Made by a program: the position numbers and the translations under genes. A stretch of 64,000 nt of DNA, taken from assembly GCA_946183915.1 (NCBI GenBank), contig CAMHDJ010000002.1, positions 23,406 through 87,405 on the forward strand, in the 5' to 3' direction. Origin of the DNA: an uncultured Bacteroidales bacterium. GTDB lineage: Bacteria > Bacteroidota > Bacteroidia > Bacteroidales > P3. Under the pieces are notes generated by a model. It saw only the letters and a list, made by a program, of their open reading frames with translations. It was not told where the DNA came from and made no database searches. How positions within the stretch are numbered: the stretch's first letter is position 1; each line of letters opens with the position of its first letter. This document shows, piece by piece, positions 19,293 to 30,232 of the stretch.

Positions 19293-19464
19293 GATGCAAC
19301 CAATGGACGTTGTACATTGCGCTATTGCGGAATCAAATAGAATTTGCGAGATTCATACGCCGCAGATAAACGCTGTTACACGTCTCTTTTAATATGTCCT
19401 GCCGTTCCCGCCCGCAAGTCCCATCGCTCTCGAAGGGGCTTCGGCTGTGTGGGAAACGACGATG

Positions 19465-19472
19465 CAAAAGTA
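19465..19472 (-). promoter_or_regulatory. -7 box of the LRR leader transcript
   Basis: TACTTTTG on the minus strand, preceded by an A-rich GGAAAAAG spacer like that of the tRNA and rsgA promoters. Transcription from here would give a ~350-nt leader before ATG 19113. Confidence 0.55.
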
Positions 19473-19530
19473 CAAACTTTTTCCGACATGGCAAAATAAA
19501 AATGCGGCGGCGCGGGGGCGGGACGGACAA

Positions 19531-19860
19531 TTAGATCGTGCACGATCTAATTTGGGTCATGGCCGCCATCGCCCCGCGGCAACTCCGGGGATGGTCCGCC
19601 CGCGGGCGGACCATCCTCGGACCATCCTCGGACCATCCTCGGACATGACGCGGAGATGGTGCTGTGTTTGAGGGGGTTAGGGCGTGCGCACCGGGTGCGG
19701 TGGCACTAACAGCGGTGGTTGTCAGGCGGTTACGGCTGTTTGGGTGCCTGCGGCGGGTCCGGAGGGGGGCGGCGCGGAGGGGACGCGGCGGGGCGTCGGA
19801 CGGGCAGGAAGAGGGGGGCGGAAGGGGGGTGGAAACGGTAATTAGATCGTGCACGATCTA
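19531..19860. mobile_element. Palindrome-bounded repeat element, copy A
   Basis: It starts with a 20-bp palindrome containing TAGATCGTGCACGATCTA and ends with the same 18-mer followed by T6. Inside are CCGCCCGCGGGCGG, three tandem GGACCATCCTC undecamers (19608-19640) and GACATGACGCGGAGATG. The element at 52,701-52,995 has the same end palindromes and the same inner motifs in the opposite orientation. No coding capacity. MITE-like mobility is inferred. Confidence 0.55.
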
Positions 19861-20034
19861 TTTTTTCCGTCCGAAGCGCCGCCGACGCATGGGGGGCGAA
19901 AAACGGCGGAAATCGGTCCGGTGAGGGGCCTTCTGCGGGCGGTTCGGGCGGGGTGGGGGAGAATTTTTTTGGTTGTGTAAGCGGTTGGTTGTCAGTGTGT
20001 GTGTGGAAAAAGTGGGGCGGTGGGTGAAAAAAAA

Positions 20035-20066
20035 TTTGGCCAGTTCGGAAAAAGGTCGTACTTTTG
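20035..20066 (+). promoter_or_regulatory. Promoter of the tRNA-Ala genes
   Basis: TTTG (20035-20038), 20 bases, TACTTTTG (20059-20066), then the first tRNA 35 bp further on. A good match to the Bacteroidota consensus. Confidence 0.75.
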
Positions 20067-20100
20067 CACCCGCTTTCGACAGAGGAAGTATAGCAAGAAT

Positions 20101-20174
<74 letters not shown>

Positions 20175-20184
20175 CACCAAGAGA

Positions 20185-20208
20185 GGGTCGCAGCGACGGC
20201 CCTTTTTT
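20185..20208 (+). terminator. Hairpin and T-run after tRNA-Ala(GGC)
   Basis: GGGTCG pairs with CGAC..CCC (small bulge), followed by TTTTTT. It would limit read-through to the next tRNA 11 bp on. Confidence 0.65.
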
Positions 20209-20218
20209 AGTAAGAGGA

Positions 20219-20291
20219 GGGGTAGTAGCTCATCTGGTAGAGCATTTGGTTCGCAATCAAAAGGTAGTGGGTTCGAGTCCCATCTACTCCA
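20219..20291 (+). tRNA. tRNA-Ala (CGC)
   Basis: 73-nt cloverleaf. Acceptor GGGGTAG/CTACTCC with G3:U70, D stem GCTC/GAGC, anticodon stem TTTGG/TCAAA around TTCGCAA (anticodon CGC), T loop TTCGAGT. CCA is not encoded. Its 3' end is repeated twice downstream. Confidence 0.9.
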
Positions 20292-20298
20292 CAAAAAA

Positions 20299-20327
20299 GG
20301 GAGAGCGCATTCGCGTTCTCCCTTTTT
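20299..20327 (+). terminator. Terminator of tRNA-Ala(CGC), first copy
   Basis: GGGAGAGCGC, loop ATTC, GCGTTCTCCC, TTTTT. The second copy at 20407-20435 has a compensated change in the stem (GTGC/GCGC). Confidence 0.85.
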
Positions 20328-20406
20328 GCGTAGCAGATGGTCCAAAAGGTGCGGGTTGTCGGCAGAGCCGACGGTGCACCACGAGTCCCATCTACTCCAC
20401 AAAAAA

Positions 20407-20435
20407 GGGAGAGTGCATTCGCGCTCTCCCTTTTT
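20407..20435 (+). terminator. Duplicate terminator in second 108-bp unit
   Basis: GGGAGAGTGC, loop ATTC, GCGCTCTCCC, TTTTT; part of the tandem duplication. Confidence 0.8.
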
Positions 20436-20517
20436 GCGTAGCAGATGGTCCAAAAGGTGCGGGTTGTCGGCAGAGCCGACGGTGCGCCACGAGTCTCCAT
20501 CTACTCCACACGACGAA

Positions 20518-20547
20518 GAGATCCGCAACGGCGGGTCTCTTTTTTTA
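20518..20547 (+). terminator. Terminator after the tandem units
   Basis: GAGATCCGC pairs with GCGGGTCTC, followed by eight T. It closes the tRNA region facing the convergent rsgA gene. Confidence 0.75.
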
Positions 20548-20552
20548 TTTAC

Positions 20553-20750
20553 TTGGTAACGGCGAATGACTCGAATTACTCGAAGCTACGCATTTTTTTT
20601 TAACGGCGAATTATGCGAATTACGCGAATGCTACGCAGGTTATGAGTAGCGAATTACTCGAAGCTACGCAGATTTTTTTTAACGGCGAATTATTTGAATG
20701 TTGCTAACTTGCGTAGCTTAGAGTAATTCGAGTAATTCGCCGTTAAAAAT
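20553..20750. repeat. Array of CGGCGAATTA-type repeats, last copy inverted
   Basis: Four degenerate direct copies of a ~40-bp unit (TAACGGCGAATNA, then CGAATTAC and CTACGCA) and one inverted copy (TGCGTAG to TCGCCGTTA, ~20,713-20,748). It sits between the converging tRNA and rsgA ends. A related copy lies at 33,613-33,652. Confidence 0.75.
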
Positions 20751-20765
20751 GTATGATTTGCCGTC

Positions 20766-21809
20766 TCAGTCGGTGGTCTCGATGTCGTCGAGGATGGAGA
20801 GGTAGCTCTGGTAGCGGCTGGGGCTGATGCGGCCGTCGTCGAGGGCGGCGAGCACGGCGCAGCGGGGCTCGTGGCGGTGGGTGCAGTTGGCGAAGTGGCA
20901 GTCGTGGAGCACGGCCCGCATCTCGGGGAAGAAGTGGGAGAGCTCCTGGGCGCTGAAGTCGACCATGCCGAACTCTTTGATGCCGGGGGTGTCGATGAGG
21001 TAAGTGGGTAGCGCTTGTTCGCGGGTGCTGTCCACTATCCACTGTCCACTGCCCACTTGCACGGGGAATATTTCGGCGAAGGTGGTGGTGTGGCGGCCTT
21101 TGAGGCTCCAGTCGGAGAGTTGTCCGACGCGGAGGTCGAGTCCCGGGCAGAGGGCGTTGAGGAGGGCGCTTTTGCCGACGCCGGAGTGGCCGCTGAAGAG
21201 GACGGTGCGGCCGGCGATGAGGTCGCGGAGGCTGTCGAGGCCGAGGCCGGTGAGGGCGGAGACTTCGAGGACGGGGTAGCCGACGGCGCGGTAGAGGCTG
21301 ACGAGTTCCTGCTGGGCTTCGCGGAGCTCGGGGTCGACGAGGAGGTCGCTCTTGTTGAAGACGATGGCGGTGGGGATGTGGTAGGCTTCGGCGGTGACGA
21401 GGAGGCGGTCGATGAAGCCGGTGGAGGTGCGGGGCAGGCCGAGGGTGGCGACGATGCAGAGGCGGTCGATGTTGGCGGCGATGACGTGGGTCTGCTTGCT
21501 GAGTTTGGTGGCGCGGCGGACGATGTAGTTGCGGCGGTCGGCCACGTCGTGGATGACGCCGGTGCCGTCGGCCTGGCGTTCGAAGCTGACGCGGTCGCCG
21601 ACGGCCACGGGGTTGGTCTGCTTGTTGCCGCGCAGGCGGTAATTTCCGCGCAGACGGCAGTCAACCGCTTGAGTGTTAAGTGTTAAGTGTTTAGTGTTTA
21701 GTTGATTATCGATGGGGTGCGTAGCCCCGCTGAACACTGAACACTGCTCACTGAACACTAGTACGCGGTACCAGCTGCCGGTGGTGCGTATGACGAGTCC
21801 TTCTTCCAT
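20766..21809 (-). CDS. rsgA: Ribosome small-subunit GTPase RsgA, with two repeat-derived insertions
   Basis: Circularly permuted GTPase that releases late 30S assembly factors. Start taken at ATG 21809 (MEEGLVIRTTGSWYRV, 347 residues) because the -7 box at 21836-21829 leaves almost no leader for ATG 21818. The GTPase part is complete: NKSDL (G4), GHSGVGKSALLNAL (G1), DTPGIKEFG (G3), and the C-terminal zinc motif CHFANCTHRHEPRC. Two blocks foreign to the family are encoded by tandem heptamers: ~29 residues in the N-terminal OB fold (DNA 21672-21758) and ~10 before YLIDTPG (DNA 21032-21059). Both keep the frame. Function is probably retained. Confidence 0.93.
   Translation of the reverse strand: MEEGLVIRTTGSWYRVLVFSEQCSVFSGATHPIDNQLNTKHLTLNTQAVDCRLRGNYRLRGNKQTNPVAVGDRVSFERQADGTGVIHDVADRRNYIVRRATKLSKQTHVIAANIDRLCIVATLGLPRTSTGFIDRLLVTAEAYHIPTAIVFNKSDLLVDPELREAQQELVSLYRAVGYPVLEVSALTGLGLDSLRDLIAGRTVLFSGHSGVGKSALLNALCPGLDLRVGQLSDWSLKGRHTTTFAEIFPVQVGSGQWIVDSTREQALPTYLIDTPGIKEFGMVDFSAQELSHFFPEMRAVLHDCHFANCTHRHEPRCAVLAALDDGRISPSRYQSYLSILDDIETTD
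21032..21059. repeat. Heptamer array inside rsgA (CCACTNN x4)
   Basis: CCACTAT, CCACTGT, CCACTGC, CCACTTG in tandem. It encodes VGSGQWIVD on the minus strand, shortly before the G3 motif. Same class as the intergenic array at 33,521. Confidence 0.85.
21672..21758. repeat. Inverted heptamer arrays inside rsgA
   Basis: Left arm AGTGTTA x2, AGTGTTT x2; a 31-bp centre with a GGGG...CCCC hairpin; right arm TGAACAC x2, TGCTCAC, TGAACAC. 87 bp, a multiple of three, so the rsgA frame is kept. Same family as 55,806-55,889. Confidence 0.88.
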
Positions 21810-21828
21810 AGTCGGCATTTTCGGGCTG

Positions 21829-21836
21829 CAAAAGTA
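21829..21836 (-). promoter_or_regulatory. -7 box of rsgA
   Basis: TACTTTTG on the minus strand, 20 bp before ATG 21809, with an upstream GTTCGGAAAAA stretch also found in front of the tRNA promoter's -7 box. Confidence 0.6.
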
Positions 21837-21865
21837 CACATTTTTTCCGAACTTGGAACTTTTAA

Positions 21866-25216
<3,351 letters not shown>

Positions 25217-25277
25217 GGGGGCCGACACCCTCCGGGAAGAGTCCCCCCGGGCGAGGCGTCATGTCCGCCTCACCTCC

Positions 25278-25370
25278 GGGGATGGTCCGGGGATGGTCCG
25301 GGGATAGTCCGACCGCAGGCGGACATGACGCGGAGTTGAGGCGGACATGAGGCGGAGGTGATGCTGAGGT
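25278..25370. repeat. Undecamer array after the beta-galactosidase gene
   Basis: GGGGATGGTCC x2 and GGGGATAGTCC in tandem (25278-25310), then GACCGCAGGCGGACATGACG and further GAGGCGGA/GAGGTGATG units. The motifs match the interior of the two palindrome-bounded elements, but no TAGATCG palindrome is present. Confidence 0.75.
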
Positions 25371-25428
25371 GAGAGCGCTCGGAGGGGTGGCGATAACGGA
25401 TTGAATACCAACTAGTGACAACGACGAT

Positions 25429-27789
25429 ATGAACACAAAACAAATCCTCATGCTCTTGGCGGCGCTGCTCTCGCTGGCGGCGCGGGGGCAGTGCGACCTG
25501 CCGTTGCCCTACACGACCGACCTGACCACGGGCTTCCAGCCGCCGGCAGACCCTCAGCAGGTGGTCTATCCGTGGGTCGAAGGGGTGAATATCGAGAACT
25601 GCTGGACGGGTTACCTCGACTATGGGGGTGATGCTGTTAGCCCTGGCCTCCCCGACTCCCGCTATTCGGCGCGTGGGCGGTTCGGCTATTGGTATCCCCT
25701 CGACGACGGCACTCTGTGGCTGGAGGAGGCCGAGATTGCCGTCAAGGATACGCATCACAACGGCACGGCCATGCTCATCGCCCCGCGGTTCGTCGCCACG
25801 CCGGCGGCGATGCGGATGACGGTGAAGCTCCAACGTTGGGTCGGTGGAAGCTACACAGGGGATGACCTCTTTTGGGCGTATGTCGACGTGGGGTGGGTGA
25901 CCGATGTGTTGCATCCCGGCGCGACGTTCCTCCAGACGGGTACGTTCGCCATCCAGAGCCAGCACCTGCTGGATACCGCCTGGTACGAGTATTGTCTGCC
26001 GGTGCCTGACGCTCCTCCTGCCGGCGGCCGTTTTGCCCTGCGGCTGCGCAGCAAGGCCAACGGTCCGGCGCCGAACCTGGTTCCAATCTATCATTTTCAC
26101 TACGAGTTTATGTTCCGGAGGGTGGTGATGGACACGGCCGTGTGCCAGCCGCCCCTGTCGACGGACACGGTCTATGTCGGCGACACCGTCTGCCAGCACA
26201 GCCCCTACCAGGGGTACGGTCTTTTCCTGACGGCCGGCCAGACGGCCGATACCGGCACGCACTCCTTCGTGATGCACAGCTACGAATACCTCGCGCCCGA
26301 CTCCTGCCTGTGCCATGTGAAGGTGCTGACGCTGACGGTGCTGCCGTCGGACATCACCTTCCGGCAGGACAGCATCTACCCCGGCGAGGCCTATACCTTC
26401 GGCGGCCGCGAGCTGACGCTGGCGGGCACCTACGTCGACGACCGCGGGCCGAACGCCTACGGCTGTCCGCAACGGGACTCGCTGGTGCTCAGCATCAGGC
26501 CCCTGCCGCCGATGCCCTGCGGCGCGGTGATCGAGACGGAGCGCACGGAGTTCTACCTCACGCAGCCGGCGGAGGTGCATCTGTGGACTGAGAGCGAGGG
26601 CACCCGCTACCGGTGGCAGGCCGACAGCCTGGCGGGCGACAGCACACAGCGCGACGCCTACGTGACGCTGCTGCCCGACAGCCAGCAGCGCGTGCGGCTC
26701 GAGGTGGAGCGCATCGACACGGTGAACCACATCTACCGCGGGGCGTCGGTGGACACCTCCTACTACGGCTTCTTCCAGCTGACGGTGCCCGTCGAGCCGC
26801 ACACGCGCTATTTGCTCGAGGCGGCGGCCTCCGACCCGGTGGGGCTGACGGTTTACAACCAGACGCCGGCCGACCTGTCGTGGGCCGACAGCCTGCTGCG
26901 GGCCACCTTCTCCACCGGCCAGAACAGCACGGCGGAGCTGATCTTCCATGCCACGGTGCCGCTGCGCCTCTCGCAGCTCAGCCTGCGGCGCTACTGCCTT
27001 GCGGCCGACACGGTGCTCCTGGTGGCCCACAGCATACAGCCTGTGATTGTGGCCGAGGGGGCTGTCCTCTGCCTGGGCGACAGCCTGGTGCTGCGGGGCG
27101 AGCAGACCGACAGCTTCCAGTGGACCTCCACGCCGCCCGATGCCGCCCTCGACAGCCAGCAGGGCAGGGCGGAGGTGACGGTGAGCCCCGTCCGGACCAC
27201 CACCTACTACCTCCTCTGGCCGTCGGGCGAGGTGGCCGACAGCTTGACGGTGCAGGTGCTTCCGCCGCCGCAGATGATGGTGGTGGCCGACCGCGAGGCG
27301 GTGAACCTGGCCGACCCCGTGCTCACGCTCGAGGAGCAGTCGGCGGAGATCGTCCGCTCGCGCTGGACCTTCAGCGACGGCGACCGGGCCGAGGGGCGGC
27401 GGGCAAACCACCTTTTCGCCCTGGCCGACCGCGACAGTGTGTGGGTGCTGGCCGAGGGGTGCAGCGCCGAGGGCTGTTGCGCCGACACGCTGCTGCGCTT
27501 CGCCGTGGCCAACCTCTCGGCGTGGTTCCCCAACGTCTTCACCCCCGGTGCCGACGCCAACAACCGCTTCGGCATGGCGGCATCGGTGGAGGTGGTGGAA
27601 TACGAGCTGCTGATCTACAACCGTCACGGCCTGCTGATCTACCACAGCGACGACCCCGCCGCCCCGTGGGACGGCCGGGGCCCCGACGGCAAGCCCTGCC
27701 AGCAGGAGGCCTACACCTACCTCTGCCACTACCGCCTGGCGGGCGACTACCCGCGTCACCAGGTGGGCACGGTGCTCCTGCTGCGGTGA
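25429..27789 (+). CDS. Secreted protein with CHU_C / gliding-type C-terminal domain
   Basis: 786 residues with a signal peptide (MNTKQILMLLAALLSLAARGQ). The N-terminal half is a beta-rich jelly-roll-like region (FWAYVDVGWVTDVL), the middle has several Ig/PKD-like modules (TVLPSDITFRQDSIYPGEAYTFGGREL; VYVGDTVCQ). The end (AWFPNVFTPGADANNRFGM, YELLIYNRHGLLIYHSDDP, PWDGRGPDGKPCQQEAYTYLCHYRL) is a clear CHU_C domain, associated with type IX secretion and surface anchoring. No catalytic motif seen; an adhesin or scaffold role is a guess. Located between the beta-galactosidase and PNGase F-like genes, same strand. Confidence 0.82.
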   Translation: MNTKQILMLLAALLSLAARGQCDLPLPYTTDLTTGFQPPADPQQVVYPWVEGVNIENCWTGYLDYGGDAVSPGLPDSRYSARGRFGYWYPLDDGTLWLEEAEIAVKDTHHNGTAMLIAPRFVATPAAMRMTVKLQRWVGGSYTGDDLFWAYVDVGWVTDVLHPGATFLQTGTFAIQSQHLLDTAWYEYCLPVPDAPPAGGRFALRLRSKANGPAPNLVPIYHFHYEFMFRRVVMDTAVCQPPLSTDTVYVGDTVCQHSPYQGYGLFLTAGQTADTGTHSFVMHSYEYLAPDSCLCHVKVLTLTVLPSDITFRQDSIYPGEAYTFGGRELTLAGTYVDDRGPNAYGCPQRDSLVLSIRPLPPMPCGAVIETERTEFYLTQPAEVHLWTESEGTRYRWQADSLAGDSTQRDAYVTLLPDSQQRVRLEVERIDTVNHIYRGASVDTSYYGFFQLTVPVEPHTRYLLEAAASDPVGLTVYNQTPADLSWADSLLRATFSTGQNSTAELIFHATVPLRLSQLSLRRYCLAADTVLLVAHSIQPVIVAEGAVLCLGDSLVLRGEQTDSFQWTSTPPDAALDSQQGRAEVTVSPVRTTTYYLLWPSGEVADSLTVQVLPPPQMMVVADREAVNLADPVLTLEEQSAEIVRSRWTFSDGDRAEGRRANHLFALADRDSVWVLAEGCSAEGCCADTLLRFAVANLSAWFPNVFTPGADANNRFGMAASVEVVEYELLIYNRHGLLIYHSDDPAAPWDGRGPDGKPCQQEAYTYLCHYRLAGDYPRHQVGTVLLLR

Positions 27790-27820
27790 AAAAGAGAAAC
27801 CAATAAAAGAGAGATACAAT

Positions 27821-29536
27821 ATGACAGCTACAATGAAAAGACTCCTGTGTGTCGCGCTGGCGCTGCTGACGCTGACGGCCGCGGCGCAGAATGTGAAGAT
27901 CCCGAAGGGTGCCAACGTGTTCACCTACCACCAGATCGAGTACGGCGAGCGGAACGACACGTCGGTGATAACGGTGTACCGCGAGGGCGACGTGATCACC
28001 ATCGTCACCCCGCAGCCCGAGGGTAAGCTCATCCCCGGCTATGCCCAGACCGTCACCGAGGTGGACTATGCGCAGGACAGCATCACGGTCAGCGCCTACT
28101 ACGACGACTCCGTCTACTTCTACCGCACCGCCTTCTCGCGCAGCGACCTGGAGTGGCGCCGCGACGCGGGCCGCCACATCTGCTCCGTCAACAGCAACAC
28201 CTTGGAGTTCGAGATGGACGAGAAGGCGCCCGTCAATGTCAACCCGCTGCCCTACTACGGGCTGACGAAGGGCGTGCTGCGCTCGTTCACACGCAATGGG
28301 CAGAAACGCCTTGTGCTGGCCAGCGTAGGGACGCGGCGTGCCGCGTCCGCAGTCAATGGCTCGTCGCTTGCGGACGCGGCACGCCGCGTCCCTACGATGC
28401 GCCGCGTCTCGCCGCGCGAGCTTGACCGCATCATGAAGGAGCGTCTGGTGGTCACCACCCGCATCTTCGACCACGAGCAGATATGCTGGGGCAAGAAGAA
28501 TGCCCATATCGACGGCGGCCTGCAGGCTGTGCCCAACGACACGGTGCTGCACTACGCCGGCGGCACCCTCATACTCAAAAAGGTCAAATTGCCCCGTCTG
28601 CCGCACCACTACCAGCACTTCGTGGAGATACACCAGCAGAGCAATGGCGACGCCTACGACCGCACGGGGTCGCTCTTCATCGTCACACCGGGCTTCTTCG
28701 AAGGCATCAACCATCATCCCGACTCGCTGCCCACCTTCGTCGGCCGTGACGGCCAGCGCTACCAGGGCATGATCTCGCAGACAGGCTACGATGCACCGCT
28801 CGAGCTGGTGCGCTTCTTCACCCCCTTCGGCGTGGGCCACTTCAACGAGCGCATGGCCGGCTACGGCATCGACTGGCGTGACGAGACCTATTACCGCCAG
28901 GAAATCACCGACCTTTATCACTTCGACGACGACGTGGTCATCGGCGCTTGGATAGGCAACTACGACGGCGGCGGTCACATCGTCACCGTCGACATCAAGT
29001 CGTATCCCAACGACTATACTATTCCCGAGGACAACACGGAGGTATCAGGGCTAGCGCTGCCGTGCTTCAACACCTGCAATGTCCTCGAGATGGCTGGTCA
29101 GAACTACGGCAAACTGTTCGCCACCGACTCGCTGACGGTTATCTTCAAATTATATCCAGAGACGAAATCGGCCAAGCTCCGCTACATCAGCACCGGCCAC
29201 GGCGGCTGGGGCGAGGGCGACGAGTTCGTGCCGAAGACCAACACCATCCTTATCGACGGCAAGCCCGCCTTCACCCACACCCCCTGGCGGCAGGACTGCG
29301 GCTGCTACCGCGACCTCAACCCCGTCAGCGGCAACTTCTGGAACGGCCTCAGCAGCTCCGACTTCTCGCGCAGCGGCTGGTGCCCCGGCACGGCCACGCA
29401 GCCCGTCTACTTCGACCTCTCGCCCTGGGCCGACGGCCGCGAGCACACCCTCACCGTGGCCATCCCGCAGGGCAAGCCCGTCGAGGGCATGTTCAGCCAC
29501 TGGGCCGTCAGCGGCGTGCTCATCGTGGAATATTAG
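27821..29536 (+). CDS. PNGase F-like peptide:N-glycosidase with an internal repeat
   Basis: 571 residues; signal peptide within MTATMKRLLCVALALLTLTAAAQ (a second ATG at 27833 is equally plausible). The C-terminal third closely follows the PNGase F C-domain: LRYISTGHGGWGEGDEFVPK (~residue 459), PAFTHTPWRQDCGCYRDLNPVSGNFWNGLSSSDFSRSGWCPGTATQPVY and GVLIVEY. This family removes intact N-glycans from Asn of glycoproteins; with a secreted beta-galactosidase nearby it suggests host-glycoprotein use. Residues ~169-193 (VGTRRAAS to DAARRVPTM) are encoded by an inverted pair of GGACGCGG palindromes, in frame, probably in a linker. Active-site Asp/Glu not individually assigned. Confidence 0.87.
   Translation: MTATMKRLLCVALALLTLTAAAQNVKIPKGANVFTYHQIEYGERNDTSVITVYREGDVITIVTPQPEGKLIPGYAQTVTEVDYAQDSITVSAYYDDSVYFYRTAFSRSDLEWRRDAGRHICSVNSNTLEFEMDEKAPVNVNPLPYYGLTKGVLRSFTRNGQKRLVLASVGTRRAASAVNGSSLADAARRVPTMRRVSPRELDRIMKERLVVTTRIFDHEQICWGKKNAHIDGGLQAVPNDTVLHYAGGTLILKKVKLPRLPHHYQHFVEIHQQSNGDAYDRTGSLFIVTPGFFEGINHHPDSLPTFVGRDGQRYQGMISQTGYDAPLELVRFFTPFGVGHFNERMAGYGIDWRDETYYRQEITDLYHFDDDVVIGAWIGNYDGGGHIVTVDIKSYPNDYTIPEDNTEVSGLALPCFNTCNVLEMAGQNYGKLFATDSLTVIFKLYPETKSAKLRYISTGHGGWGEGDEFVPKTNTILIDGKPAFTHTPWRQDCGCYRDLNPVSGNFWNGLSSSDFSRSGWCPGTATQPVYFDLSPWADGREHTLTVAIPQGKPVEGMFSHWAVSGVLIVEY
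28325..28400. repeat. Inverted pair of GC palindromes inside the PNGase F-like gene
   Basis: GTAGGGACGCGGCGTGCCGC (28325-28344, continuing to 28350), a 20-bp spacer, then CGGACGCGGCACGCCGCG and TCCCTACGATGC. The two palindromes are mirror copies of the elements at 19269 and 29545. The insertion keeps the reading frame. Confidence 0.88.
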
Positions 29537-29544
29537 CCACTGCG

Positions 29545-29570
29545 GCGGACGCGGCACGCCGCGTCCCTAC
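29545..29570. repeat. GC palindrome after the PNGase F-like gene
   Basis: GCGGACGCGGCACGCCGCG continuing to TCCCTAC, 9 bp after the stop codon. Same orientation and flank as the copy at 19269; perhaps also a transcript-end hairpin. Confidence 0.85.
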
Positions 29571-29593
29571 ATCTCATAGGCGTATATGCAGAG

Positions 29594-29648
29594 ATGATGC
29601 AGAGGGGATGCCTAGATGATGCCTAGATGATGCCTGGAGGATGCCTGC
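29594..29648. repeat. Undecamer array (ATGATGCCTAG type x5)
   Basis: ATGATGCAGAG, GGGATGCCTAG, ATGATGCCTAG, ATGATGCCTGG, AGGATGCCTGC in strict 11-bp register, in the 219-bp gap between the PNGase F-like gene and the sigma gene. Confidence 0.85.
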
Positions 29649-29755
29649 CGCATGGGGTGAAAAAAAGTGGTGTTTTTTACCCTTGAGGTGTGAGATTTCG
29701 ATTTTTTGAGCGTTTATACTAGATGTAAAGGTGTCACGCTCACGCCACGGATACC

Positions 29756-30232
29756 ATGGACGAACATCCCTACATAGAACTCATCGAACGCCACCGGGCC
29801 GCCATCGGCCGCATCTGCCGCTCGTTCGGCCGCACGGTCGAGGATCGCGAGGACCTGCGGCAGGAGATACTGCTGCACCTGTGGCAGGTGTGGAAGCGGC
29901 GGCGGCCGGCCCGGGTCGACTTTGCATGGCTCTACCGCGTGGCGCTGAACACGGCCATCGACTGGCGGCGCCAGCGACAACGGCAGGTGCCGACGGTGCC
30001 GCTCGAGGGGTTCGACCTGCCCGACGACCCCCTCCTGCGCGAGCAGGCGGCCCACCTCAGGGCCCTGGTGGCGCAGCTTCCCGCAGCCGAGCGGCGCCTC
30101 ATCGAGCTCTACCTCGACGGCTTCTCTGCGCGCGAGTCGGCCGCCCTGCTCGGCATCAGCCCCTCCAATGTGGACACACGCATCGGGCGCATCAAGGAAA
30201 AACTACGCAAAATGAACGAACAATGGATATGA
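29756..30232 (+). CDS. ECF-type RNA polymerase sigma factor
   Basis: 158 residues. Region 2 (residues ~8-75: IELIERHRAAIGRICRSFGRTVEDREDLRQEILLHLWQVWKRR) and region 4 (~100-150: LPAAERRLIELYLDGFSARESAALLGISPSNVDTRIGRIKEKLRK) are both clear. It overlaps the next gene by 10 bp, and that gene looks like its membrane anti-sigma factor. No TAnnTTTG box precedes it; TTTATAC and GGTGTCACGC just upstream may be its own ECF promoter (inference). Likely controls the receptor operon. Confidence 0.93.
   Translation: MDEHPYIELIERHRAAIGRICRSFGRTVEDREDLRQEILLHLWQVWKRRRPARVDFAWLYRVALNTAIDWRRQRQRQVPTVPLEGFDLPDDPLLREQAAHLRALVAQLPAAERRLIELYLDGFSARESAALLGISPSNVDTRIGRIKEKLRKMNEQWI

Larger units (their letters stand above)
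19114..20100. other. ~990-bp region without a protein gene
   Basis: It contains the leader of the LRR fragment (to ~19,470), a very GC-rich repeat segment (19,531-19,860) bounded by two copies of TAGATCGTGCACGATCTA, then ~240 bp of low-complexity DNA ending in the tRNA promoter. Open frames here come from biased composition and have no recognisable protein pattern. Confidence 0.7.
20274..20510 (+). repeat. 108-bp tandem duplication carrying the tRNA-Ala 3' end
   Basis: The segment beginning at the T arm (CGAGTCCCATCTACTCCAC, 20274) is repeated at 20382 and partly at 20490, a spacing of exactly 108 bp each time. Each full unit holds the last ~18 bases of the tRNA, a terminator hairpin and a segment ending GTCGGCAGAGCCGACGGTGC. 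The copies differ by only a few bases. Confidence 0.9.

Noticed and set aside
19333..19924. Several open frames of 65-107 codons in the GC-rich gene desert
   Set aside because: Arg/Pro/Ala-rich translations of repeats, no ribosome-binding context, no family pattern, and mutually overlapping on both strands.
20274..20510. CRISPR-like array
   Set aside because: Only two full 108-bp units that are contiguous duplicates, with no short repeat and variable spacer pattern and no cas genes.
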